From Nitrospirota bacterium (GTDB taxonomy: Bacteria > Nitrospirota > Thermodesulfovibrionia > Thermodesulfovibrionales > UBA9159), in assembly GCA_023382175.1 (NCBI GenBank), contig JAMCQB010000030.1:1-32640 (forward strand): a DNA stretch of 32,640 bases, given 5' to 3'. Below the pieces are notes generated by a model. That model did not search any database, was not told the origin of the DNA, and saw nothing but the letters and a program-made list of their open reading frames with translations. Positions 17,060-26,203 of this stretch are shown here, one piece after another. Positions within the stretch are counted from its first letter, which is position 1, and each line of letters opens with the position of its first letter. Made by a program: the position numbers and the translations under genes.

Positions 17060-17740
17060 TCAGCTATTATTTTCGAATCTTCCGTCCACCATCTTCAGGA
17101 CCCTGTGGCAGCGCTTCGCAAGGGATTCATTGTGTGTGACGAGCACAAAGGTTATCCCCTTGTCCTTATTCAGCCTCAGCAATAGGGTAAAGAGGTCTTC
17201 CCCTGTGGCGGTGTCCAGGTTTCCCGTAGGCTCATCAGCAAGCACGACCTTTGGGTTAAGTATCAGGGCCCTTGCCACAGCCACCCTCTGCTGTTCACCC
17301 CCTGAGAGTTCTCCGGGCCTGTGGTCCTTCCTTTCGAGCACACCCAGTTCATTCAGAAGCTCCTCGGCCCGGGATGCAAGCTCAGCCTTATCAGCAGAAC
17401 TTATCATGCCGGGTATCATCACGTTTTCCAGGGCAGTGAACTCAGGGAGAAGATGATGGAACTGAAACACAAACCCTATGGTCCTGTTCCTGAAGGAAGC
17501 GAGGGAGGTATTATCCATGGTAAAGACATCTTTCCCTCCGTAGAACACATTGCCGGAAGTCGGCCTGTCCAGCGTGCCGAGGACATGGAGGAACGTGCTT
17601 TTGCCCACGCCAGAGGCCCCCACAATTGCAAGGACTTCCCCCTCACCAATGGAGAGATCAACGCCTTTGAGTATCTTCAGTTCCCCTGCAGGAGGATAAA
17701 AGGATTTTTGTATGTTTGCGGCCTCAACGAGACTTTTCAT
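17060..17740 (-). CDS. LolD-like lipoprotein-release ABC ATPase
   Basis: GASGVGKSTFLHVLGTLDRPTSG, FQFHHLLPEFTALENVMIPG, LSGGEQQRVAVARAL, VVLADEPTGNLD. Confidence 0.9.
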   Translation of the reverse strand: MKSLVEAANIQKSFYPPAGELKILKGVDLSIGEGEVLAIVGASGVGKSTFLHVLGTLDRPTSGNVFYGGKDVFTMDNTSLASFRNRTIGFVFQFHHLLPEFTALENVMIPGMISSADKAELASRAEELLNELGVLERKDHRPGELSGGEQQRVAVARALILNPKVVLADEPTGNLDTATGEDLFTLLLRLNKDKGITFVLVTHNESLAKRCHRVLKMVDGRFENNS

Positions 17741-17984
17741 CTTTCTTGCTTTCTTTACTTCCCGTGATCTCTTTCACCTTTTCCGTTGTCTGTTCAATGC
17801 CCCTTATGACCTTTTCGCTGCCGTGCTTAATCTTATCCGCCTTTTCTCCCACCTTTTCGCTCTGCTGCTCCACCTTTTTCCCGAACCACCGGAACTTTTC
17901 GCCACCGCTGTACATCGACAAGGCGATGAAGACGATAACGGCAATGATGCATAAAAAGATAATTTTTAACAGAAGCTTAAACAT
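17724..17984 (-). CDS. Small membrane-anchored lysine-rich hypothetical protein
   Basis: 86 aa; one N-terminal TM then a charged helical tail; 17-bp overlap with the LolD-like gene. Confidence 0.6.
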   Translation of the reverse strand: MFKLLLKIIFLCIIAVIVFIALSMYSGGEKFRWFGKKVEQQSEKVGEKADKIKHGSEKVIRGIEQTTEKVKEITGSKESKKDEKSR

Positions 17985-18068
17985 ACTCTTCTCCCTCTCA
18001 GAAAATATTATTGAAGTTTACCAGAAAAGAGGGGAAAAAGTGAAAGGCGTGCAAAGCGTCTTATAACT

Positions 18069-18096
18069 GTCATTGCGAGCGAAGCGAAGCAATCTT
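18069..18096. repeat. Short dispersed repeat (GTCATTGCGAGCGAAGCGAAGCAATCTT)
   Basis: Matches a familiar intergenic repeat type seen in diverse bacteria; noncoding position. Confidence 0.55.
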
Positions 18097-18130
18097 ATCT
18101 CACAGCAAAACACCCCTCGCCCTTTCCTCT

Positions 18131-18213
18131 GTCATCCCGACTTGTTCGGAATCCTTCTTATTCCCGCAGCGGATAAGTCGAGCTGGGAAAGATTCCGGAC
18201 AAGCCGGAATGAC
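18131..18213. repeat. Inverted-repeat intergenic element
   Basis: GTCATCCCGACTTGTTCGGAATC ... GATTCCGGACAAGCCGGAATGAC; related to 29533-29594. Confidence 0.7.
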
Positions 18214-18397
18214 AACTATATCAATGTCTTCGTCGCCTGCTTGACTCTGGAATAACAGGTTGATAGAATAGCCTCAACTGAGGGGGAGAACAATCATGGG
18301 GTAACGGGCGGTAAAGATGATTCGGGAAAATTAACAGGAGGGTGATAAATGAAATTATCATTATTGAACGAGGGGTTAAAGCCATACGGCTAGAGTC

Positions 18398-18425
18398 GGG
18401 ATATCCGCACCACTTCGGATATCCC
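18398..18425. repeat. Perfect 10-bp inverted repeat
   Basis: GGGATATCCG-CACCACTT-CGGATATCCC. Confidence 0.8.
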
Positions 18426-18426
18426 T

Positions 18427-18498
18427 CCAAAACCGGGGTCATATACGAAACAAAAAAGTTCGGATACAACCCCAAATTTGGCATCATATACGAAACAA
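18427..18498. repeat. Two degenerate direct repeats at 45-bp period
   Basis: CCAAAACCGGGGTCATATACGAAACAA and CCAAATTTGGCATCATATACGAAACAA share a 15-bp identical core. Confidence 0.75.
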
Positions 18499-18671
18499 GT
18501 TCGCATAACATTCGGATGTGAACGAGTTAGCCGTTCATTGCAGGCGGGAAAGCAGGGAAAAATAAAATTAATGTTAGAAAATAGAACCGTTCCATTTTTA
18601 CCAGTTTTTCTTTACGGACCTTAAGATTTAAGATAGCTATCCGCGGATCAATCAGAAAGGAGGAAACGATC

Positions 18672-19496
18672 ATGGCTACAAGAGAGATGAATATAAAGAT
18701 TTGGGGGGTCATATGTATTTTGGTCATTGCAGCATGGCTCTTGGGGTCTGTCACACATGCTGTGGCAGTGAAAGGCGAGGAGCTGATCTACAAGGCGAAC
18801 GGCGTCGTGCTCAAAGGCTACCTGGCGTACGATGACGCTGTCGCGGGCAAGCGTCCGGGCGTGCTCGTGGTGCACGACTGGTGGGGGCCCGGTGAATTCG
18901 TGCGCGACCGTGCCCGCGAGTTGGCCAAGCTCGGCTATACGGCGTTTGCTGCGGATATGTATGGAGAGGCCAAGGAGGCCACTAATCCTGACGAGGCCGG
19001 CAAGCTCTCTGGCGAGGTCGGGAAAAATCCTCCCATGATGAAGGCGCGCTTCGATGCTGCGAAGGACGTGCTGGGCAAGCATCCGTCCGTGGATCCCAAG
19101 CGTATCGCGGCGATCGGCTACTCGTTCGGCGGCCGTGTCGTCCTCGAGATGGCGCGTCAGGGCTCCAATCTTGCAGGCGTGGTGGTCTTCTGGGGCAGCC
19201 TCAGCACGGAGAGGCCCGCCCAGAAGGGAATGGTCAAGGCCAAGGTGCTGGTACTGAACGCCATGGACGATCCGTGGGTGCCCGCGGAACAGGTGAAGCA
19301 GTTCAAGGCCGAGATGGATGCCGCGGGCGTGGACTATAAGGTGATCGATTATCCGAAGACCAAGCACGGATTCTCGCGTCCCGATGCCGACAGTCGGGCC
19401 AGGAAATTCAATTTGCCGCTGGCCTACGATGCTGATGCCGACCGGAAGTCCTGGGCCGAGATGGGGGCGTTCTTCAACATGCTATTTCGCAAGTGA
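18672..19496 (+). CDS. Secreted dienelactone hydrolase family protein
   Basis: Signal peptide; PGVLVVHDWWGPGEFVRDRARELAKLGYTAFAADMYG, IAAIGYSFGG, TKHGFSRP. Confidence 0.9.
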   Translation: MATREMNIKIWGVICILVIAAWLLGSVTHAVAVKGEELIYKANGVVLKGYLAYDDAVAGKRPGVLVVHDWWGPGEFVRDRARELAKLGYTAFAADMYGEAKEATNPDEAGKLSGEVGKNPPMMKARFDAAKDVLGKHPSVDPKRIAAIGYSFGGRVVLEMARQGSNLAGVVVFWGSLSTERPAQKGMVKAKVLVLNAMDDPWVPAEQVKQFKAEMDAAGVDYKVIDYPKTKHGFSRPDADSRARKFNLPLAYDADADRKSWAEMGAFFNMLFRK

Positions 19497-19740
19497 TCCG
19501 CCGAACAAAACGGGCCGTGAATAACAAATGGGATGGTTCTCTTTTAAAATGCCTGCAACGGACGACTAACACCTGAGTTTGCGACGCTCCAATATCCATA
19601 TCCGATGTTGGGGATTTGCTCCATGTGCCTGTTCTATTATTGAGATTAAAGTTGACCTTAGCAGGCACACGGCGCAACCCACAACGTTAGCGGATATATG
19701 ACCAGTTTTTAGAATGGTATAATATTCCTGTGTGGATTAA

Positions 19741-19927
19741 ATGAAATTTGGCGAACTGGTAAGATTATTAGAGGAAAACGGCTTTAGGATTATAAAAGAA
19801 AAAGGGTCTATTAGATATTACGGTAAGCCAGGATGGGATAAATTAATTCGTTGATTATCATGGCTCAAAAGGAGTACCAACAGGCACCTGCCATGCAATA
19901 TTAAAGGCAGCAGGGATAAAGAAATAA
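19741..19927 (+). pseudogene. HicA-like toxin, frameshifted
   Basis: Frame 1 MKFGELVRLLEENGFRIIKEKGSIRYYGKPGWDKLIR* (stop 19852-19854); frame 2 from 19850 VDYHGSKGVPTGTCHAILKAAGIKK* completes a HicA-like C-terminus. Confidence 0.75.
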
Positions 19928-19945
19928 AGACAGGGAGGGAAAAAC

Positions 19946-20191
19946 ATGATTGAATTAGAATATACTTTGATAATTGAGGCTACTGAAGAGCCTGACTATT
20001 TTGGATTTTATTCTCCTGACTTAGAGGGTTTTTCAGGGATAGGACATTCAATAGAAGATTGTATTTATAAAGCAAAGTGGGGGATGATAGAGCATATCAA
20101 CTTGTTGAGAGAACGAGGGTTACCCATTCCACCGAAAAATCCGAATCCAAAAATCATCATTCAAAATGAAGAAAAATTGGTTCCTGCTTAG
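19946..20191 (+). CDS. HicB-family antitoxin
   Basis: 81 aa; YTLIIEATEEPDYFGFYSPDLEGFSGIGHSIEDCIYKAKWGMIEHINLLRERGLPIPPKNPNP; directly follows the HicA-like remnant. Confidence 0.8.
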   Translation: MIELEYTLIIEATEEPDYFGFYSPDLEGFSGIGHSIEDCIYKAKWGMIEHINLLRERGLPIPPKNPNPKIIIQNEEKLVPA

Positions 20192-20216
20192 AATTGGTCA
20201 TACGTCCGCTAACACT

Positions 20217-20315
20217 GAGGCATTAGAGAATATCAAAGATGCCATTCAATCGTATCTGGAGACCGTCGAAGACTTGAGCAAGAACAAGAATTCCCGATAT
20301 ATTGAAGTCGGATAG
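20217..20315 (+). pseudogene. 3' fragment of a second HicB-like gene
   Basis: EALENIKDAIQSYLETVEDLSKNKNSRYIEVG* resembles a HicB C-terminus but has no 5' portion. Confidence 0.6.
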
Positions 20316-20340
20316 AATGTCGACATGATATCAACACTCC

Positions 20341-21303
20341 ATGAAAGCGGTTCTTATCAGACAATTCGGACCACCTGAAGTAATGATGGTCGAAGAGGTT
20401 GAAAGACCCGCAATCTCAAGCGATCAGGTGCTGATTCGCGTTCATTACTCCAGCGTGAATCCCGTGGACTGGAAGATCCGAAACGGCTCTCTGAGACTTC
20501 TCACCGGATCAAAATTCCCCATGCGACTTGGTTTTGATATCGCGGGAGAGGTGGTCGAAATGGGTTCTTCGGCGACCAGATTCAATAAGGGCGACAGGGT
20601 CTTTGGTATGCTCGATTTCAGACATATTGGAGCCTATGCCGAATATGTCTGTATCAGTGAAAATAAGCTCGCATTAATTCCGGAAAATCTGGACCTCAGG
20701 GAAGCCGCTGCAGCGCCCCTTGCAGCCCTCACCGCCTACCAGGCGCTCCATTATAAAGGTAAGATAAAAAGCGGTGAGACTGTTCTTGTGAATGGTGCTT
20801 CAGGAGGGGTCGGCTCTTTTGCAGTACAGATTGCCAGGGCTGCCGGTGCGATGGTCACTGCTGTCTGCGGTACTGACAACATTGAACTCGTCAGAACTCT
20901 GGGAGCAGATAGAGTAATAGATTACAGGAAGCAGGATTTCACTGAATTGCCCGATAGGTATGACATCATCTTCGATGCCGTGGGTAATTTTTCGTTCTTC
21001 AAAATAAGCAAAAAACTGACATGCTCTGGCCGCTATATTACTACCCTGCCGAACAAACCGGCTGATATTCTCAGTTTTTTCCTCACTTCCCTTCTGCCTC
21101 CATTCTTCAAGGGGAAAAAGTCCACCTATATCAATGTCCGGCCCAGCGGCTCAGACCTTGGTGCTCTGAGTCTGCTGATAAGGGAGAAAAGGATGGCGCC
21201 CATTATCGATCGTATGTTTAGCCTGGAAGAGATTATGGAGGCACATGCGTATAGTGAGACAGGCCACGCCCGGGGAAAGATTGTCATAAAAATATCCGCA
21301 TAA
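20341..21303 (+). CDS. Zinc-type alcohol dehydrogenase / quinone oxidoreductase-like NAD(P)-dependent protein
   Basis: MKAVLIRQFGPPEVM..., VNPVDWKIRNG, GFDIAGEVVEMG, VLVNGASGGVGSFAVQIARAAGA. Confidence 0.9.
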   Translation: MKAVLIRQFGPPEVMMVEEVERPAISSDQVLIRVHYSSVNPVDWKIRNGSLRLLTGSKFPMRLGFDIAGEVVEMGSSATRFNKGDRVFGMLDFRHIGAYAEYVCISENKLALIPENLDLREAAAAPLAALTAYQALHYKGKIKSGETVLVNGASGGVGSFAVQIARAAGAMVTAVCGTDNIELVRTLGADRVIDYRKQDFTELPDRYDIIFDAVGNFSFFKISKKLTCSGRYITTLPNKPADILSFFLTSLLPPFFKGKKSTYINVRPSGSDLGALSLLIREKRMAPIIDRMFSLEEIMEAHAYSETGHARGKIVIKISA

Positions 21304-21509
21304 GAAGACCGGATGCCGAAAAAACAGAATTGCGACACCTTTAAAAACTAATCCACACTTCTCACATCGAACCCCTTCTCACTTCCGCCTGCCTTTTACA
21401 ACTCAATTTGAGGATTGCCGTCTCAAGATCTCGTCGATTAATTCTGTTTATGAGGCATTCGATCTTCTGCAATTAAGAATTCAATGGGCAGTTATTATGT
21501 CAGTCAGCA

Positions 21510-22484
21510 GTGATGTCTTTTGAGTTCCCTGATGCACTCCCTGCCTCTCTTTTTGACATCCACGTCCGAAAAATGATACCTTTCAGGGTGGACCCCATCA
21601 CTCACGCCCTGACAGGCGCAACCATTAAGCAACTGGGTTTCAAAAGAAAAGCAGCCCTTGGTGTCCTGCTCCTCTCTTCCCTCGCCCCTGATTTCGACTA
21701 CATCACGAGGTTCTGGGGGGCGGATACATTCCTCAGATACCACAGGGGGATAACCCACGGCATCGTCGCTCTGGTGGCAGTCCCGCTTATCATCGCGCTT
21801 ATTGTCGGGTTTAAAAAGGGCTTTCTCTACTATTTCTTCCTCTCCCTTCTGGCCTATGGAGCACACCTGTTTATGGACCTCACCAACCAGTACGGCACGA
21901 GGATTCTCTCTCCCCTTGACTGGGAACAGTATGCCCTGGACCTCTCCTTCATCATAGACCCTTACGTCACCCTGGGCCTTCTCCTCTGTGTAATCCTCGG
22001 CTGGAGGATCAAAAAAAGGGCACAAATCATCGCAGCGGTGACGTTACTCCTGCTGGCCTCCTACTTCGGCATCAGGTATTACCTTCACAATAAAACAGAG
22101 GACTTTCTCAGAGCGAGGCTTGATGCCAACACTTACAAGATGTGCCCGTTGCCCAATGATTTTCTGAGATGGTGGTTCGTTGCGCGGTCCGGCGATGAAT
22201 ATATCACCGGTTTCGCCGATCTTTTCACGCAGAGGGTCTGCATCCAGGAACGCTATTTCATTGATCAACAAGATCCCTTTATAAAACGATCCAGGGAAGA
22301 CCGAGCAGTGAAAAACTTTCTCTATTTTGCGAAATATCCCTTTGCCGAAGTGAGGAGAGAAGAAGGAAGAGTAGTGGTCATCTGGCGTGAACTGGCCTAT
22401 TCTTTCAGGGCAGATGAGCACTTCGTCACCAAAGTTGTGTTTGACAAAGAGGGCAGGATAGTAACTTCGCGGTTCAAGTTTTGA
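21510..22484 (+). CDS. YdjM-like membrane-bound metal-dependent hydrolase
   Basis: DPITHALTGATIKQLGFKRKAALGVLLLSSLAPDFDYI...HRGITHGI. The true start is probably internal (ATG 21573 or GTG 21588). Confidence 0.85.
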   Translation: MMSFEFPDALPASLFDIHVRKMIPFRVDPITHALTGATIKQLGFKRKAALGVLLLSSLAPDFDYITRFWGADTFLRYHRGITHGIVALVAVPLIIALIVGFKKGFLYYFFLSLLAYGAHLFMDLTNQYGTRILSPLDWEQYALDLSFIIDPYVTLGLLLCVILGWRIKKRAQIIAAVTLLLLASYFGIRYYLHNKTEDFLRARLDANTYKMCPLPNDFLRWWFVARSGDEYITGFADLFTQRVCIQERYFIDQQDPFIKRSREDRAVKNFLYFAKYPFAEVRREEGRVVVIWRELAYSFRADEHFVTKVVFDKEGRIVTSRFKF

Positions 22485-22495
22485 GGACAGGACAG

Positions 22496-23131
22496 ATGAA
22501 GGTCTGCGAGATATTCTCAAGCATCCAGGGGGAATCCACCTATGCAGGAATGCCGTGCGTATTTGTAAGGATGACCGGCTGTAATCTGCGGTGCTCATAT
22601 TGTGATACCGTGTATGCGTACGAGGAGGGCACGGAGTTAACAGGGGAAGAAATCATGGATAAGATACAGGCCATTGGTCTTAAGACAGTGGAGATAACCG
22701 GTGGTGAGCCGTTACTCCAGAAAGATGTGCCCCCTCTCACAAAAAAGCTCCTTGACAGGGAATACAGGGTCCTCATCGAGACAAACGGCAGCCAGGATAT
22801 CCATGGCATCGATGAAAGAGCAGTGATAATCCTCGATATAAAAACACCGGGAAGCGGCATGGCAGATAAGGTGATGCTTTCGAATCTCCCCCTTCTTAAG
22901 CCTCAAGACGAAGTGAAATTCGTTATCACCCACAGGAATGATTACGAATGGGCAAAGATCTTTGTCAGAGAACATTCCCTTATGGGGAGATGCACGATTC
23001 TCTTCTCTCCTGCTTTCGGGATGCTGGATCCTCGGCATCTCTCAAAATGGATTCTGGAAGACAGGCTTGAGGTGCGGCTGAACCTCCAGTTGCACAAATA
23101 TATCTACGGCCCGGATGTGCGCGGGGTATGA
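22496..23131 (+). CDS. queE: 7-carboxy-7-deazaguanine synthase (radical SAM)
   Basis: MKVCEIFSSIQGESTYAGMPCVFVRMTGCNLRCSYCDTVYAYEEG; EITGGEPLLQ. Confidence 0.92.
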   Translation: MKVCEIFSSIQGESTYAGMPCVFVRMTGCNLRCSYCDTVYAYEEGTELTGEEIMDKIQAIGLKTVEITGGEPLLQKDVPPLTKKLLDREYRVLIETNGSQDIHGIDERAVIILDIKTPGSGMADKVMLSNLPLLKPQDEVKFVITHRNDYEWAKIFVREHSLMGRCTILFSPAFGMLDPRHLSKWILEDRLEVRLNLQLHKYIYGPDVRGV

Positions 23132-23673
23132 AGGCTGAGATACTCAGTAAATTCATGCTCGAAATTATCACTCAATATTCCCTTGCCCATCGCTTCCTTT
23201 ATCTCTTCCAGGCTCCAGAACCTCACCTCATCGATCTCTTCACTGTTAAAGCGGATATTATCTCCTGAATAAGTGCAGCGATAGGTGGTCACAAGCTCTG
23301 TTTCATACGGGTTGGTGTGGATATAGGAATAGAGGAATTGGATTTCAGCGCCGGTGATGCCCAGCTCCTCCTCCGTCTCCCTTTGCGCAGAGAGGGAGAG
23401 TTCCTCCCCTGCCCCAACATGTCCTCCCACTGAGGTATCCCACCTGCCCGGGGCGACGTCCTTGTTCATCGAGCGCTTCTGCAAGAGCAATCTGTTCCCT
23501 GAATCGAACACAAGGACATGCACTACCCGGTGGATGAGGGCAGGATTGCCGTGGATCACAGACCTTGGAGCACGGCCGATAACCTCTCCTTTTTCATTAA
23601 CGATTTCTAACTGCTCTTCTGAATCTGCCATGGTTTGAGCCTCTGAACCAAAATATAATTGCACAGCAACCAA
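23104..23673 (-). CDS. NUDIX hydrolase (isopentenyl-diphosphate isomerase-like)
   Basis: Nudix box GGHVGAGEELSLSAQRETEEELGI; N-terminal EKGEVIGRAPRSVIHGNPALIHRVVHVLVF. Confidence 0.9.
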   Translation of the reverse strand: MVAVQLYFGSEAQTMADSEEQLEIVNEKGEVIGRAPRSVIHGNPALIHRVVHVLVFDSGNRLLLQKRSMNKDVAPGRWDTSVGGHVGAGEELSLSAQRETEEELGITGAEIQFLYSYIHTNPYETELVTTYRCTYSGDNIRFNSEEIDEVRFWSLEEIKEAMGKGILSDNFEHEFTEYLSLHTPRTSGP

Positions 23674-23829
23674 GAAAAAGCCAATAAGCAGGACTCACTT
23701 GATACAAAAACTTCCGAAACTTCATTTGTACTATTGCATAAAAGCGTAGGAAGGTCAAGATTCTTTGTGCAGTGCACATGGCCCTGCCCTCTTCTTTCAA
23801 AACGGTGCCGAATCTGCTACAATGCTGTC

Positions 23830-24297
23830 ATGCAATGGAAGACAAACGAGCTCAAAAAGAGGGTATTTCACGAGATGCTCGATTTGGCAGGACGTGTCTT
23901 CATTGTGGCGAGATACTCCGAGAATGTGATCATAGGAAACCGCGGGGTCACGGAGGACGAAAAAAAGAACGGCATTGTCCTTGTCTTTAACACCAGCATG
24001 AACTTCTCATGGGATGATTCCGGGATTTCTTCAACCCTTGTCTTCGGTACGTCCCCTCAGAAATGCTTCATCCCTACAGATGACATCGTGGCGATATATT
24101 CTCCTGAACTGAACTCCCAGTTCATCACTGCACTGCCCCCCCGCGCAGAGACATCGGACGAGCAGGACAAAACCGTAGCTGAGGCCCGGGAGGAAGAGGC
24201 AGGGTCCAAGGTAGTAAAAGTTGACTTCACGAAAAAGAGAACATCCAGAAGGACTAAATCAACCCTCAGCGAGGAGAGCACTCATCATGAGTCCTGA
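23830..24297 (+). CDS. SspB-like ClpXP adaptor family protein
   Basis: [47 protein letters not shown] resembles the SspB core; C-terminal [10 protein letters not shown] resembles a ClpX-binding tail. Start moved from 23659 to 23830 (MQWKTNEL). Confidence 0.65.
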   Translation: MQWKTNELKKRVFHEMLDLAGRVFIVARYSENVIIGNRGVTEDEKKNGIVLVFNTSMNFSWDDSGISSTLVFGTSPQKCFIPTDDIVAIYSPELNSQFITALPPRAETSDEQDKTVAEAREEEAGSKVVKVDFTKKRTSRRTKSTLSEESTHHES

Positions 24298-26200
24298 GAA
24301 GAAGATCAGGGTTCTCACCGACTTCGACCTCCACCTCATCGGAGAGGGGAGTCATTATAAAAAATACGAAAAGCTCGGCGCCCATGTTATGGAAATCGAA
24401 GGAATGAAGGGCGTCCATTTCGCTGTCTGGGCTCCTAATGCGAAAAACGTAAGCATCATCGGCGATTTCAACAACTGGAATCCAAAAACTCACCCCATGC
24501 GCGGTCTCGGCTCGTCAGGCATATGGGAGCTCTTCGTCCCCGGGATTGGAGAAGGAACCCTGTACAAATTCGAGATACGTTCGCGTTACAACAAGTTCAC
24601 TGCACAGAAGGCCGACCCCTTTGCCTTTTCTTTTGAACTGAGACCCAAGAGCGCCTCCATCGTGTACGACATAAACGGCTATCAATGGACTGACAGAAAA
24701 TGGATGGAGGAGAGATCGAAGACTCACTGGCTTGATTCCCCTGTTTCAATGTACGAAGTCCACCTCGGCTCATGGATGCGGGCGCCCGAAGAGGGCAGCC
24801 AGTGGCTCACTTACAGGGAGCTGGCCGATAAACTCATTCCCTATGTCAAAGAGATGGGATACACCCATATCGAACTTCTCCCCATCACCGAGCATCCTCT
24901 GGATGCCTCCTGGGGCTACCAGACCCTGGGATATTTCGCCCCCACCTGCAGGCATGGCGAGCCAAAAGATTTCATGTATTTCATGGACCGGTGTCATCAG
25001 GCCGGGCTGGGAGTGGTCCTCGACTGGGTGCCTGCCCACTTCCCCACGGACGGTCACGGCCTCGGATTCTTTGACGGGACATGCCTTTATGAACATGAGG
25101 ACCCCAGGAAAGGCTTCCATCCCGACTGGGGAACGAAGATCTTCAACTACGGCCGCAACGAGGTGAGGAATTTCCTCATCTCCAATGCCCTTTTCTGGTT
25201 CGAGAAATACCACATTGACGGACTCCGGGTGGATGCTGTTGCATCCATGCTCTATCTCGATTATTCGAGAAAGGAAGGGGAATGGATTCCGAACATGTAC
25301 GGCGGAAGGGAAAACCTGGAGGCCATCGCTTTTCTGAAGAGCTTCAACGAGGTCTCCCATCAATACCATCCCGGCGTGCTCACCATTGCAGAGGAGTCCA
25401 CGGCATGGCCCAATGTCTCAAAGCCGACCTATCTCGGGGGACTTGGGTTCAGCATGAAGTGGAACATGGGATGGATGAACGACACCCTGGAATATTTTTC
25501 AAAAGACCCTGTCCACAGAAAATACCACCACAATAACCTCACCTTCAGCCTCCTCTATGCCTTTACGGAGAACTTTATCCTTCCCCTGTCCCATGATGAA
25601 GTGGTGCACGGGAAAGGGTCATTATTGAACAAGATGCCGGGGGACATGTGGCAGAAATTTGCCGGCCTGAGGTCGCTCTATGGCTTCATGTACGGCCATC
25701 CCGGCAAAAAGCTCTTTTTCATGGGCGGGGAGATCGGTCAATGGGATGAATGGAATTTCGATAAAAGCCTTGACTGGCACCTCCTGGAGTATGAGCCGCA
25801 TAAAGGACTTCAGAGATTCGTTAAGGACCTTAACCGTATCTACAGATCCGAGCCGTCCCTCTACGAGATTGATTTCGAATATAGGGGCTTTGAGTGGATA
25901 GATTTCCACGATGTGGAGGGCAGCGCCATAGCCTTCTTACGACGGGCGAAGAACCATGAAGACTTCACTGTCTTTGTCTGCAACTTCACCCCTGTACCGA
26001 GGCTGAATTACAGGATAGGGGTGCCTGAGCCAGGGTTCTATAAAGAGATACTGAATAGCGACTCTTCCCTATACTGGGGGAGCAATATGGGAAATGCAGG
26101 CGGTGTTTATGCCGAGCATATCCCGTTCCAACTCAGACCATGCTCTATCCAGATCACCCTCCCGCCATTGTCAGTGGTTGTTTTCAAACCTGAAAAATAA
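24287..26200 (+). CDS. glgB: 1,4-alpha-glucan branching enzyme
   Basis: [76 protein letters not shown]. Confidence 0.95.
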   Translation: MSPEKKIRVLTDFDLHLIGEGSHYKKYEKLGAHVMEIEGMKGVHFAVWAPNAKNVSIIGDFNNWNPKTHPMRGLGSSGIWELFVPGIGEGTLYKFEIRSRYNKFTAQKADPFAFSFELRPKSASIVYDINGYQWTDRKWMEERSKTHWLDSPVSMYEVHLGSWMRAPEEGSQWLTYRELADKLIPYVKEMGYTHIELLPITEHPLDASWGYQTLGYFAPTCRHGEPKDFMYFMDRCHQAGLGVVLDWVPAHFPTDGHGLGFFDGTCLYEHEDPRKGFHPDWGTKIFNYGRNEVRNFLISNALFWFEKYHIDGLRVDAVASMLYLDYSRKEGEWIPNMYGGRENLEAIAFLKSFNEVSHQYHPGVLTIAEESTAWPNVSKPTYLGGLGFSMKWNMGWMNDTLEYFSKDPVHRKYHHNNLTFSLLYAFTENFILPLSHDEVVHGKGSLLNKMPGDMWQKFAGLRSLYGFMYGHPGKKLFFMGGEIGQWDEWNFDKSLDWHLLEYEPHKGLQRFVKDLNRIYRSEPSLYEIDFEYRGFEWIDFHDVEGSAIAFLRRAKNHEDFTVFVCNFTPVPRLNYRIGVPEPGFYKEILNSDSSLYWGSNMGNAGGVYAEHIPFQLRPCSIQITLPPLSVVVFKPEK

Positions 26201-26203
26201 GAC

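Noticed and set aside
19557-19693. attC-like integron recombination site (GACTAAC ... CGCAACCCACAACGTTAGCG)
   Set aside because: Core 7-mers do not fit RYYYAAC/GTTRRRY well, no convincing folded LE stem, and no integron integrase in the window; kept only as an inverted-repeat observation around hicAB.
22044-22598. Long opposite-strand ORFs (e.g. 22044-22598, 14002-14604, 18648-19367, 24770-25369)
   Set aside because: They mirror well-supported genes on the other strand, show no recognisable domains and look like shadow ORFs.
23659-23829. N-terminal extension of the 212-aa ORF at 23659
   Set aside because: The first 57 codons overlap the NUDIX 5' region and have no SspB similarity; ATG at 23830 is a better start.
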